From DASVDK01 sp036562265 [NCBI: Thermodesulfobacteriota bacterium] (GTDB lineage Bacteria > DASVDK01), in contig DATCKS010000574.1 of the NCBI GenBank assembly GCA_036562265.1, forward strand, positions 1 through 7,288: a DNA stretch of 7,288 nucleotides. Direction: 5' to 3'. Position numbers and translations under genes: made by a program. A model generated the notes under the pieces. That model made no database searches. It was not told where the DNA came from and saw only the letters and a list, made by a program, of their open reading frames with translations. Below, piece after piece: positions 1-6,030 of the stretch (within the stretch, counting starts at the first letter, position 1; each line of letters opens with the position of its first letter).

Positions 1-776
1 GCGGCCGGCGGCGGCGACACCACCCGCGGCGGCTCCGCCAGCTCGGAGGCGTCCACGGAGAGGTCGGCAAAGGGGTCGGACTCCCCCGCGGCCGGCGGCG
101 CCTCGGCAGGCGCGGCCGCCCGCGCCGGCTCGGAGGACGGCTCGACGCTCGCGGGGACGTGGCCGTTGCGGTCGGCCGCCGCCTGCGGCGGCGGGACCGC
201 CCCGGCCTTCACCGGCAGGATCTCGGGGTCGAGGGGGCGCCCGGTCTTCGCCTCGTCCTTGAGCCGCGTCCCCTCCATCGCGAGGAACTGCGGGTTCAGG
301 CCGGCGTCGAGGACCATGTGGCGCAGGTCGGCGTCGACGGTGTCGAGGGCGCTGTCGGCCTCCTTCAGCTCGAAGCTGAAGTCGCCGCGCGGCCACTGGA
401 AGAACGTGTAGACGACCGCCTCGGCCTGCTTGCGGATCGCCTCCTGGATCCTGTCGGCCGGGATGCCGAACTGCTCGACGAGGACGTCCCCGAGTCGCTC
501 GCGGCCGCCCGACGCCCGCTGGCGGTCGAGCGCCTCGGCGAGTTGCTGCCCGGTGATGACGCCGCGCGCGACGAGCACCTCCCCGAGGTTCTGCGACGCC
601 TCGGTCGAGACCGCGCGGACCACCTGGCCGTTCCGGAAGATGATCTCGCCCTCGACTCGCCTGCCGTTCGCGTCGGGCTCCGCTCTCAGGTAGAGGATGC
701 CGGACTTCCGGGAGAGGCTCACGATCTGGAGGATGTCCCCCAGCCCGAGATCTTCCAGGTTTCCGACGAGGCTCAT
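1..776 (-). CDS. DUF4388 (PatA-N-like) protein with tandem MshEN-like repeats, C-terminus cut by window edge
   Basis: The frame is open from an ATG at 776 to the left edge, giving 258 visible codons and no stop. The start is supported by the Shine-Dalgarno GGAGAG 7 nt upstream. Residues 2-58 look like the start of a DUF4388 domain: a hydrophobic stretch ending LGDILQIVSLSRKSG, then GEIIFRNGQVVRA. Residues 63-86 and 94-117 are two 24-residue LG-x-x-LV repeats ending in Gln, like the GspE/MshE N-terminal repeat. The domain closes with VVYTFFQWPRGDFSFE at about 121-136. Residues 190-258 are low-complexity Pro/Ala/Glu, probably a flexible linker to a domain outside the window. No signal peptide or membrane segment is visible. 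In known proteins DUF4388 is often linked to response-regulator or other signalling modules, so a cytoplasmic signalling role is inferred. The gene has its own promoter and seems separate from the rib cluster. The family call is good; the function is unknown. Confidence 0.85.
   Translation of the reverse strand, partial: MSLVGNLEDLGLGDILQIVSLSRKSGILYLRAEPDANGRRVEGEIIFRNGQVVRAVSTEASQNLGEVLVARGVITGQQLAEALDRQRASGGRERLGDVLVEQFGIPADRIQEAIRKQAEAVVYTFFQWPRGDFSFELKEADSALDTVDADLRHMVLDAGLNPQFLAMEGTRLKDEAKTGRPLDPEILPVKAGAVPPPQAAADRNGHVPASVEPSSEPARAAAPAEAPPAAGESDPFADLSVDASELAEPPRVVSPPPA
426..590 (-). other. Two MshEN/GspE-N-like 24-residue repeats within the DUF4388 protein
   Basis: Residues 63-86 (NLGEVLVARG to LDRQ) and 94-117 (RLGDVLVEQF to IRKQ) are both 24 residues long, separated by 7 residues. 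They follow the pattern RLGxxLVxxG(6 residues)LxxxLxxQ. In the first copy the initial Arg is Asn. In the second copy the mid-repeat Gly is shifted by one (QFG) and the late Leu positions are Ile. In MshE-type ATPases such paired repeats bind cyclic di-GMP. Here binding is only a possibility, because DUF4388 proteins often carry this kind of repeat and the key Arg is missing in copy one. Confidence 0.5.
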
Positions 777-783
777 GCCGGCT

Positions 784-789
784 CTCTCC
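784..789 (-). promoter_or_regulatory. Ribosome binding site of the DUF4388 gene
   Basis: On the minus strand GGAGAG lies 7 nt before the ATG at 776. It is the only clear Shine-Dalgarno sequence nearby and fixes the start of the gene. Confidence 0.7.
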
Positions 790-859
790 GACGCCTCCGC
801 GCCGGCCAGTGAAATGCGCGCGATCCCCGTCACAGACAGGGGGGCGAAAAGGCGCGCGG

Positions 860-889
860 ACCATACACCGGGCTCGGGAGGGGTGTCAA
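860..889 (-). promoter_or_regulatory. Sigma70-type promoter for the DUF4388 gene
   Basis: On the minus strand a perfect -35 box TTGACA (889-884) is followed by an 18-nt spacer and a -10 box TATGGT (865-860), which matches the consensus at four of six positions. Transcription would start near 853, leaving a leader of about 77 nt before the ATG at 776. It sits in the only sizeable intergenic gap of the window, in the right orientation, and is AT-richer than its surroundings. No operator-like inverted repeat is obvious beside it. Confidence 0.7.
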
Positions 890-962
890 GCCGCGGCGAC
901 GCTCCCCGAACGGGACGCGCCGATCGCAGTCCAGGCCGCGGAACCCGAATCGGGCGGGAGGG

Positions 963-1580
963 CTACTTCACCGGGAGCGGCGCGCCCGACAGGAGGCGGA
1001 CGCGGGCCGCCGGACGCGTCGCGGCGGCGATGGGGCGGAGGTCGAGGTGGTAGCCGGCCCCGACCGTGCTCTTGAGGCGGGTGAGCGCCGCCGCGGTGTC
1101 GGCCTGGGCCTCGAGCGGCACGGCCAGGACGACCTGCGGCCGGGCCTCCGGCGGGTTGGGTCCCCGGACGGTGTCGAGGAGCCCCTCGACGACCGCGGTC
1201 GCCCGCTCGGCGTCCGTGAGGCGAACCGAGCCGGCCGGCGGCAGCGCGAAGGCCATGCGGGTCACGTGGATCCGGGCCAGGGTATCGAGCGAGGCCGCGG
1301 CCACCTCGCGCAGGCGGGCCGAGTCGGCCTCCGCCTTCGGCCCGAGCCCCATGACGAGCACCCTCGGCGCGCCGGCCCGGCGTCCTGCGGCGACGAGCAG
1401 CGCCTCGCCCCGGGCCGCGCGGTACCAGCCGACCTTGATCTGCCGCGAGAGGGCGCCGTTCAGGCGCCAGTCGAGGAGCCCGGCCGCGCCGACCGGCGGG
1501 CGGTCGTCCGCGTGCAGGAAGACGACGAGGATCTCGGCCGGGATCCGGTCGACCGGATCGGCGGTGAGCTCGACGATCAC
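963..1580 (-). CDS. Stand-alone peptidase M17 (leucyl aminopeptidase) N-terminal domain protein
   Basis: This 205-residue protein resembles the N-terminal, macro-domain-like half of M17 cytosol aminopeptidases. It has an alternating beta/alpha pattern with ILVVFLHADD (17-26), an LNGALSRQIK segment (40-49), the GEALLVAAG strand, and RVLVMGLG (about 73-80), which matches the family's R-I-L-L-I-G-x-G strand. It then has a long helix and a second beta region near QVVLAVPL. The C-terminal catalytic half with the two-metal centre is absent: the frame ends at TAG (965-963), followed by an intergenic promoter and an unrelated gene. Peptidase activity is therefore not expected. In full-length M17 enzymes this domain helps hexamer assembly and, in PepA, DNA binding, so a binding or regulatory role is possible. 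The start is GTG, overlapping the nusB stop as GTGA, so translation is probably coupled to nusB. It has no predicted signal peptide. The domain call is fairly sure; the function is not known. Confidence 0.8.
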   Translation of the reverse strand: MIVELTADPVDRIPAEILVVFLHADDRPPVGAAGLLDWRLNGALSRQIKVGWYRAARGEALLVAAGRRAGAPRVLVMGLGPKAEADSARLREVAAASLDTLARIHVTRMAFALPPAGSVRLTDAERATAVVEGLLDTVRGPNPPEARPQVVLAVPLEAQADTAAALTRLKSTVGAGYHLDLRPIAAATRPAARVRLLSGAPLPVK

Positions 1581-2014
1581 GACGCGCCCCGCCCCGGCGA
1601 GCGCGTGTCGCGGCCGAGTTGACGGGCGATCCGGTCGAGCACGCCGTTGAGGAACGGGGCCGTCTCCTCCGCCCCGTACCGCTTGCCGAGCTCGATCGCC
1701 TCGTTGATGGTGACCGAGGCGGGAATGTCCGGTCGGCGGCGAAGCTCGTAGGCCGCCAGGCGAAGGATCGCCAGGTCGACCCGCGACATGCGCGACAAGG
1801 ACCAGTTCTCGGAGCTCGCCTCGATCAGCCGGTCGATCTCTTCCAGGTTCGCGACCGTCCCCTCCGCCAGCTCGCGGGCGAACGGCAGGTCGGCCATGTC
1901 GGCCTCGAAGTGCTCGGCGAGCATCGGCACGCCGACGTCCGGCGCCGTTCCCCCCATCTCGTACTGGTAGAGGGCCTGGAGCGCCAGCTCGCGCGAGCGC
2001 CGCCGCGAGGCCAC
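1577..2014 (-). CDS. nusB: Transcription antitermination factor NusB
   Basis: NusB binds the boxA element of rRNA leader transcripts together with NusE (S10) and promotes antitermination by RNA polymerase. The 145-residue product has the usual family length and all-helical character. It opens with SRELALQALYQYEM, the typical Arg-rich first helix that contacts boxA RNA. It contains NWSLSRMSRVDLAILRLAAYE at about 69-89 and the signature region PASVTINEAIELGKRYG followed by APFLNGVLDRIAR. The start is GTG at 2014, 5 nt after the ribH stop, with GGGAGG at 2029-2024 (9 nt upstream, inside the end of ribH). The stop overlaps the following M17-like gene as GTGA. ribH followed by nusB is a widely conserved order. 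The last dozen residues (about 133-145) are a variable basic tail. Confidence 0.97.
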   Translation of the reverse strand: MASRRRSRELALQALYQYEMGGTAPDVGVPMLAEHFEADMADLPFARELAEGTVANLEEIDRLIEASSENWSLSRMSRVDLAILRLAAYELRRRPDIPASVTINEAIELGKRYGAEETAPFLNGVLDRIARQLGRDTRSPGRGAS

Positions 2015-2019
2015 GGACC

Positions 2020-2496
2020 CTAGCCTCCCGCGCGTCGGAGCTGCGCCATCAGGTTGGCCATCTCGATGGCGGTCATGGCGGCCTCGAAGCCCTTGTTGCC
2101 GGCCTTCGTCCCGGCACGCTCGATGGCCTGCTCGATCGTGTCGGTCGTCAGCACGCCGAAGCCCACCGGGACGCCGGTCTCGCGCATGACGGCGGCGATC
2201 CCCGAGGCCATCTCGCCCGCCACGTAGTCGAAGTGCGGCGTGGCGCCCCGGATCACGCAGCCGACGCAGACGAGGGCGTCGTAGCGCCCCGACCGGGCCA
2301 GCTCGCGCGCGACGAGGGGGACCTCGAAGGCGCCCGGTACGCGCACCAGATCGACGGCGTCGCTCGCGGCGCCGCAGCGCGCGAGGGCGTCGCGCGCCCC
2401 GTCGACGAGTCGCTCGCCGATGAAGTCGTTGAACCGGCTCGCCACGATGGCGAAGCGCAGCCCCTCGGCCGAGAGCCGGCCCTCGATGGTCCTCAC
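2020..2496 (-). CDS. ribH: 6,7-dimethyl-8-ribityllumazine synthase
   Basis: RibH condenses 5-amino-6-ribitylamino-uracil with 3,4-dihydroxy-2-butanone 4-phosphate to give the lumazine precursor of riboflavin. The product is 158 residues, normal for the family. Active-site features fall at the same numbers as in the Bacillus enzyme: Phe22 in ASRFND, Phe113, His88 in GATPHFDYV, and Arg127 and Lys131 in [12 protein letters not shown]. The [10 protein letters not shown] and VGCVIRG segments are also intact. The start is a GTG at 2496 that overlaps the ribBA stop as GTGA. A strong GGGAGGAAA Shine-Dalgarno within the end of ribBA supports it. The same frame stays open far upstream across ribBA, but that stretch is out of frame with ribBA and is not protein coding. 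Assembly into an icosahedral or pentameric form cannot be told from sequence here. Confidence 0.98.
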   Translation of the reverse strand: MRTIEGRLSAEGLRFAIVASRFNDFIGERLVDGARDALARCGAASDAVDLVRVPGAFEVPLVARELARSGRYDALVCVGCVIRGATPHFDYVAGEMASGIAAVMRETGVPVGFGVLTTDTIEQAIERAGTKAGNKGFEAAMTAIEMANLMAQLRRAGG

Positions 2497-3728
2497 GCCT
2501 TTCCTCCCGCGTCGATCTCGTCCACCGTGAGAAGGTGGCCGAGCTTCGTCCGCTTCGTGAGCAGGTACCGGTGGTTGGCCGGCCTGGGCGGCATCTCGAT
2601 CGGCACCCGCTCCACCACCTCGAGGCCGTAACCCTCGAGCCCGACGATCTTCTTCGGGTTGTTCGTGAGGAGCCGCATCCGCCTGACGCCGAGGTCCACG
2701 AGGATCTGCGCCCCGATGCCGTAGTGCCGGAGGTCGGGCTTGAAGCCGAGGTCGAGGTTGGCCTGCACCGTGTCGCGGCCGCCGTCCTGGAGCGAGTAGG
2801 CCTTGAGCTTGTTGAGGAGCCCGATGCCCCGCCCCTCCTGGCGCATGTAGAGGACCACGCCGCGCCCCTCGCGCTCGATCATCCCCATCGCGGCCTGGAG
2901 CTGCTCGCCGCAGTCGCACCGCTCGGAGCCGAACACGTCGCCGGTGAGGCACTCGGAGTGGACCCGCACGAGCACCGGCGTCTCCGGGTCGATCGTGCCC
3001 TTGACGAGCGCGAGGTGGGGGTCCGGGTCGACGTCGCTCGTGTAGGCGATGGCGGTGAAGCGGCCGGCGAACCGGGTCGGCAGCTCGGTGACGGCGGCGC
3101 GGTGCACGAGCCGCTCGTGCCGCATGCGGTACTCGATGAGGTCCCGGATCGTGAGGATCTTGAGACCGTGCTTCGCGGCGAAGCGCTCGAGGTCGGGCAT
3201 GCGGGCCATCGTCCCGTCGTCGTTCATGATCTCGCAGATGACGGCGGCGGGCTTGAGGCCGGCGAGCCGCGCGAGGTCGACCGAACCCTCGGTCTGTCCC
3301 GTGCGGACCAGGACGCCCCCGTCCCGGGCGCGCAGCGTCTGCACGTGGCCCGGCCGGACGAGGTCGGACGGCTGCGTCCTGTCGTCGACGGCGACGCGGA
3401 TCGTCCTGGCCCGGTCGGCCGCCGAGATGCCGGTCGTGACCCCGACCCTGGCGTCGATCGGCACGGAGAACGCCGTGCCGAAGTTCGTCGTGTTGGCCGC
3501 CGACTCCACGATGAGCGGGAGGTCCAGCTCGCGCAGGCGAGCCTCCGTCATGGCGAGGCAGATGAGGCCCCGTCCCTCGCGCGCCATGAAGTTGATCGCC
3601 TCGGGGGTGACCATCTCGGCCGCGAGACAGAGGTCCCCCTCGTTCTCGCGGTCCTCGTCGTCGACGAGGATGACCATCTTCCCCGCGCGGAGGTCGGCGA
3701 GCCCCTCCGCGATCGATGAGACGGGCAT
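2493..3728 (-). CDS. ribBA: Bifunctional 3,4-dihydroxy-2-butanone-4-phosphate synthase / GTP cyclohydrolase II
   Basis: This 411-residue fusion catalyses the two entry steps of riboflavin synthesis, from ribulose 5-phosphate and from GTP. The RibB domain (about 4-203) shows [11 protein letters not shown] (23-33) with the expected catalytic Glu28, the [11 protein letters not shown] loop (96-106), RPGHV (125-129) and [12 protein letters not shown] (165-176). The RibA domain (about 208-400) has the zinc cysteines 260, 271 and 273 in SECLTGD and [27 protein letters not shown] (296-311), [12 protein letters not shown] (332-343) and LLTNNPKK (353-360). One oddity: the usual G-H-T-E-A motif of RibB reads G-Q-T-E-G at 144-148, which changes the expected His metal ligand to Gln. 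RibA looks fully active; RibB activity is likely but less certain for this reason. The start ATG shares TGATG with the ribE stop and has GAGGA 5 nt upstream. The stop overlaps ribH. Confidence 0.98.
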   Translation of the reverse strand: MPVSSIAEGLADLRAGKMVILVDDEDRENEGDLCLAAEMVTPEAINFMAREGRGLICLAMTEARLRELDLPLIVESAANTTNFGTAFSVPIDARVGVTTGISAADRARTIRVAVDDRTQPSDLVRPGHVQTLRARDGGVLVRTGQTEGSVDLARLAGLKPAAVICEIMNDDGTMARMPDLERFAAKHGLKILTIRDLIEYRMRHERLVHRAAVTELPTRFAGRFTAIAYTSDVDPDPHLALVKGTIDPETPVLVRVHSECLTGDVFGSERCDCGEQLQAAMGMIEREGRGVVLYMRQEGRGIGLLNKLKAYSLQDGGRDTVQANLDLGFKPDLRHYGIGAQILVDLGVRRMRLLTNNPKKIVGLEGYGLEVVERVPIEMPPRPANHRYLLTKRTKLGHLLTVDEIDAGGKA

Positions 3729-4360
3729 CAGCTTCCTCGGAAAAATGCCAGCCGTTCCAGGTGCTTGGCCAGTATGTCGGCCTCGATATTAACACGCGCC
3801 CCCACCGTTTTCGAGGCGAGCGCCGTGCGGGCCAGGGTGTGCGGGACGAGGTTCACCTCGACGATCGTGTCGCCCTCCGGGCGGTCGTCGACCCGGTTGA
3901 CGGTGAGGCTCACGCCGTCGACGGCAATGGAGCCCTTCTCGACGACGTAGCGCGCGAGCCGGCCGGGGACCGACACCCGGAGCCGCACGGACTCGCCGAC
4001 CGGGTCGAGGCCCACGACGGCGCCGGTGGCGTCGACGTGTCCCTGCACGATGTGCCCGCCGAGCCGGTCGCCGAGCGCCATCGCCCGCTCCAGGTTCACC
4101 CGATCGCCCCGCGCGCGGTCGCCCAGGGTGGTGCGGGCGAGCGTTTCGGCCGAGACGTAGACCGAGAAGCGGCCGCCTCGGCCGGCGCCCCCGGCCTCGA
4201 CGCCGGTCACGGTGAGGCAGGCGCCGTCCACGGCGATGCTCTCGCCAGCCGCGAGCGCGCCCGCGTCGATGTCGGACGTCTCGATCACGAGGCGCGCGCC
4301 GTCGGCGTCGCGCGCGATCGACGCGATGCGCCCGACGTCCTCGATGATTCCGGTGAACAT
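3728..4360 (-). CDS. ribE: Riboflavin synthase (alpha chain)
   Basis: The enzyme dismutates two molecules of 6,7-dimethyl-8-ribityllumazine into riboflavin and the pyrimidine that RibH reuses. The 210-residue product has the expected two tandem lumazine-binding beta-barrel repeats. The first (about 1-96) begins [10 protein letters not shown] and carries VDGACLTV with Cys48. The second (about 97-196) carries [10 protein letters not shown] with His103 and His107 and VDGVSLTVN with Ser151. It ends in the conserved [13 protein letters not shown] segment plus a short helix. A small Gly-rich insertion at 56-63 in repeat one is the only length change I see. The ATG at 4360 is 1 nt after the ribD stop and has GGGAG at 4372-4368 (7 nt spacing). 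The stop overlaps the ribBA start. Some organisms call this gene ribC; I use ribE. Confidence 0.97.
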   Translation of the reverse strand: MFTGIIEDVGRIASIARDADGARLVIETSDIDAGALAAGESIAVDGACLTVTGVEAGGAGRGGRFSVYVSAETLARTTLGDRARGDRVNLERAMALGDRLGGHIVQGHVDATGAVVGLDPVGESVRLRVSVPGRLARYVVEKGSIAVDGVSLTVNRVDDRPEGDTIVEVNLVPHTLARTALASKTVGARVNIEADILAKHLERLAFFRGS

Positions 4361-4361
4361 C

Positions 4362-5525
4362 TCACGTCTCCCGCACGACGTCGGCCTCGACGAGGAGGTC
4401 CTCGCCGATCCGGCGCCGCCGAACCCTGGTGAGCCGGACCGCGTCGCCGAGGCGCGCGACCCCCTCGCCGCCGACCATGCCGGGCGCCGCGCGGCCGCCT
4501 ATGATCAGCGGCGCGATGAACACCGCCACCCGGTCGACGAGGCGCTGGTCGAAGAGGGCGCCGGTGAGGCCGGCCCCCCCCTCGACGAGGAGGTCGGCCA
4601 CCTCGCGGCGGCCGAGGTCGTCGAGGAGGCGACCGAGGTCGAGGAGCCGGCCGCGCCGCGGCAGCGTCACGACCTCGGCGCCGGCCGCCTCGAGGCGCTC
4701 GCGGGCGCGCGGGTCGGCCCCCTCGGCGCAGGCGACGAGGGTGCGCGCCGCCGGATCGGGGGCGAGGACCCTCGCCGTCGGCGGCATCCGGAGGGACGGG
4801 TCGACGACGACCCGCCAGAGCGGGCGCCGCGGGATCGCGAGCCGCGCGGCCAGCCGCGTCGAGGGGGTGACCCGCGCGGTCAGCATCGGGTCGTCGGCGA
4901 CGACCGTGCCGACCCCGACCATGACCGCGTCGGCCGCGTCGCGCATCTCGTGCACCAGCGCGCGCGACCGCTCGCTCGTGATCCACCGGCTGTCCCCGCT
5001 CCGGGTCGCGGTACGCCCGTCGAGCGAGGCGGCGAGCTTGACGGTCACGAGCGGCCGGCCGGCCGTCACGAGACGCCTGAAGGGGGCGATCTGCCGGGCC
5101 GCCGCCTCGCCGAGAAGCCCCACCTCGACCGCGACGCCGTGGGCGCGGAGCCGCTCGACCCCGCCGCCCGGGACGCGCGGGTTCGGGTCGGGCGTGGCCG
5201 CGACGACCCGGCGGATGCCGGCCTTGAGGATCGCATCGACGCAGGGGGGCGTGCGCCCCTGGTGGTTGCAGGGCTCGAGGGTGACGTAGAGGGTCCCGCC
5301 GCGCGCCCGCTCGCCGGCCGCGGCGAGCGCGGCCGCCTCGGCGTGCGGCTCGCCGGCGCGCCGGTGGAACCCCTCGCCGACGACGCGGCCCGCCTCGTCC
5401 GCGACGACCGCGCCGACGATCGGGTTGGGGCTCGTCCGGCCGCGCGCCGTCTCGGCCAGCGTGAGGGCCCGGCGCATGAGCCGGCGGTCCAGCCGGGACC
5501 ACCGGCTCGCCGGGTCACGGCTCAC
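4362..5525 (-). CDS. ribD: Bifunctional diaminohydroxyphosphoribosylaminopyrimidine deaminase / 5-amino-6-(5-phosphoribosylamino)uracil reductase
   Basis: RibD performs the second and third steps of the GTP branch of riboflavin synthesis. The 387-residue product has the normal two-domain layout. The N-terminal deaminase (about 13-150) has [11 protein letters not shown] (31-41) and the zinc site HAE (His61, catalytic Glu63) with Cys86 and Cys95 in [12 protein letters not shown]. The C-terminal reductase (about 157-385) has [11 protein letters not shown] (163-173), GDSRWITS (177-184), [16 protein letters not shown] (201-216), the VEGGAGLTG phosphate-binding stretch (314-322) and IAPLIIGG (337-344). 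The chosen GTG at 5525 overlaps nrdR by 11 nt and has only a poor Shine-Dalgarno. The first in-frame ATG (Met17) would cut the usual first helix and also lacks a good site, so GTG is preferred. Start confidence is moderate; function is certain. Confidence 0.97.
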   Translation of the reverse strand: MSRDPASRWSRLDRRLMRRALTLAETARGRTSPNPIVGAVVADEAGRVVGEGFHRRAGEPHAEAAALAAAGERARGGTLYVTLEPCNHQGRTPPCVDAILKAGIRRVVAATPDPNPRVPGGGVERLRAHGVAVEVGLLGEAAARQIAPFRRLVTAGRPLVTVKLAASLDGRTATRSGDSRWITSERSRALVHEMRDAADAVMVGVGTVVADDPMLTARVTPSTRLAARLAIPRRPLWRVVVDPSLRMPPTARVLAPDPAARTLVACAEGADPRARERLEAAGAEVVTLPRRGRLLDLGRLLDDLGRREVADLLVEGGAGLTGALFDQRLVDRVAVFIAPLIIGGRAAPGMVGGEGVARLGDAVRLTRVRRRRIGEDLLVEADVVRET

Positions 5526-5997
5526 GTGTCGTCTTGCCGGCCGCCTCGTGCCGGAGCAGCCCCTGCAGTTCGGCCATGAAGTCGTTCAGGTCCTGGAAGC
5601 GCCGGTAGACGGAGGCGAAGCGGACGAAGGCGACCTCGTCGAGTTCCTTCAGGGCGGCCATGACCTTCTCCCCGATCAGCGACGAGGGGATCTCGCGCTC
5701 GCCCGAGTCGGTGAGTTCGGCCTCGATGCGGCGGACGATCTCCTCGATGGTGTCCGCCGAGACGGGGCGCTTCTCGCAGGCCCGCTGGATGCCGGCCACG
5801 ATCTTCTGCCGGTCGAACGCCTCGCGCCGGCCGTCCTTCTTGACGACCTGCGGCATGACCTCCTCGACCCGCTCGTACGTCGTGAAGCGCTTCTCGCACT
5901 TGAGGCACTCGCGGCGGCGGCGGATCACGTCGCCGTCGCGAGCGAGGCGGGAATCGATGACCTTGTCGTTGAGGTGCTGGCAGAACGGGCACCGCAT
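5515..5997 (-). CDS. nrdR: Transcriptional repressor NrdR (ATP-cone, zinc ribbon)
   Basis: NrdR senses ATP/dATP through its ATP-cone and represses ribonucleotide reductase genes. The 160-residue product has the N-terminal zinc ribbon with Cys3, Cys6, Cys31 and Cys34 (CPFC and CLKC). The conserved [20 protein letters not shown] basic segment at 26-45 follows the first Cys pair. The ATP-cone spans roughly 49-139, starting [18 protein letters not shown] and ending [13 protein letters not shown]. The start ATG is 33 nt after the glyA stop, with a GGGGT-type weak ribosome site about 6 nt upstream. The variable C-terminal tail ends ...KTTREP and overlaps ribD by 11 nt. No NrdR-box pair or ribonucleotide reductase gene is visible here, so its targets lie elsewhere. 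The glyA-nrdR-ribD order is common in bacteria and does not imply that it regulates these genes. Confidence 0.98.
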   Translation of the reverse strand: MRCPFCQHLNDKVIDSRLARDGDVIRRRRECLKCEKRFTTYERVEEVMPQVVKKDGRREAFDRQKIVAGIQRACEKRPVSADTIEEIVRRIEAELTDSGEREIPSSLIGEKVMAALKELDEVAFVRFASVYRRFQDLNDFMAELQGLLRHEAAGKTTREP

Positions 5998-6030
5998 GTC
6001 GCTACCCCGCGCGGCCCGCCCGCACCGCGG

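Larger units (their letters stand above)
777..962. other. Intergenic region between the M17-like gene and the DUF4388 gene
   Basis: This 186-bp gap holds the promoter and leader of the DUF4388 gene. I looked for an intrinsic terminator after the TAG at 965-963. Only a weak 4-5 bp hairpin near 901-915 is present, with no T-run after it. The upstream operon therefore either ends by a Rho-like mechanism or reads through. Confidence 0.6.
963..5997 (-). other. Tightly packed nrdR-ribD-ribE-ribBA-ribH-nusB-M17N operon
   Basis: Seven consecutive genes are joined by overlaps or gaps of 5 nt or less: an 11-nt overlap, a 1-nt gap, TGATG, GTGA, a 5-nt gap and GTGA. Four of the seven start with GTG. No promoter-like or terminator-like sequence is visible between them, so one mRNA with coupled translation is inferred. 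glyA, 33 nt upstream, probably belongs to the same unit. No FMN riboswitch is present within the window. Confidence 0.8.

Noticed and set aside
159-812. Plus-strand open frames opposite the DUF4388 gene
   Set aside because: The minus strand encodes a coherent domain with promoter and ribosome site. The plus-strand frames have no recognisable motif.
2535-3719. Open frame of 394 codons on the plus strand opposite ribBA
   Set aside because: It lies exactly antisense to the conserved ribBA gene, has composition biased to Arg/Asp/Val/Glu as expected from GC-rich third positions, and shows no recognisable domain.
2497-3795. Upstream extension of the ribH frame giving a 591-codon protein
   Set aside because: The part before the GTG at 2496 is the wrong frame of ribBA, with Arg/Pro/Gly-rich nonsense. 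The real RibH fold starts at 2496 with a strong ribosome site.
5163-5165. RibD residue 121 is Gly where E. coli has Arg (V-A-G-R-G versus V-P-G-G-G)
   Set aside because: Glycine-rich variants of this loop also occur in other RibD proteins as I recall them, and the zinc and substrate motifs are intact, so it is probably normal variation.
4212-5579. Open frame of 455 codons on the plus strand opposite ribD and the start of ribE
   Set aside because: It is an antisense shadow of two clear enzymes, is low-complexity and Arg/Pro/Asp/Glu rich, and has no motif.
5998-6030. GC-rich inverted repeat between glyA and nrdR
   Set aside because: A short CCGCG/CGCGG pairing is expected by chance at this base composition and is not followed by a T-run.
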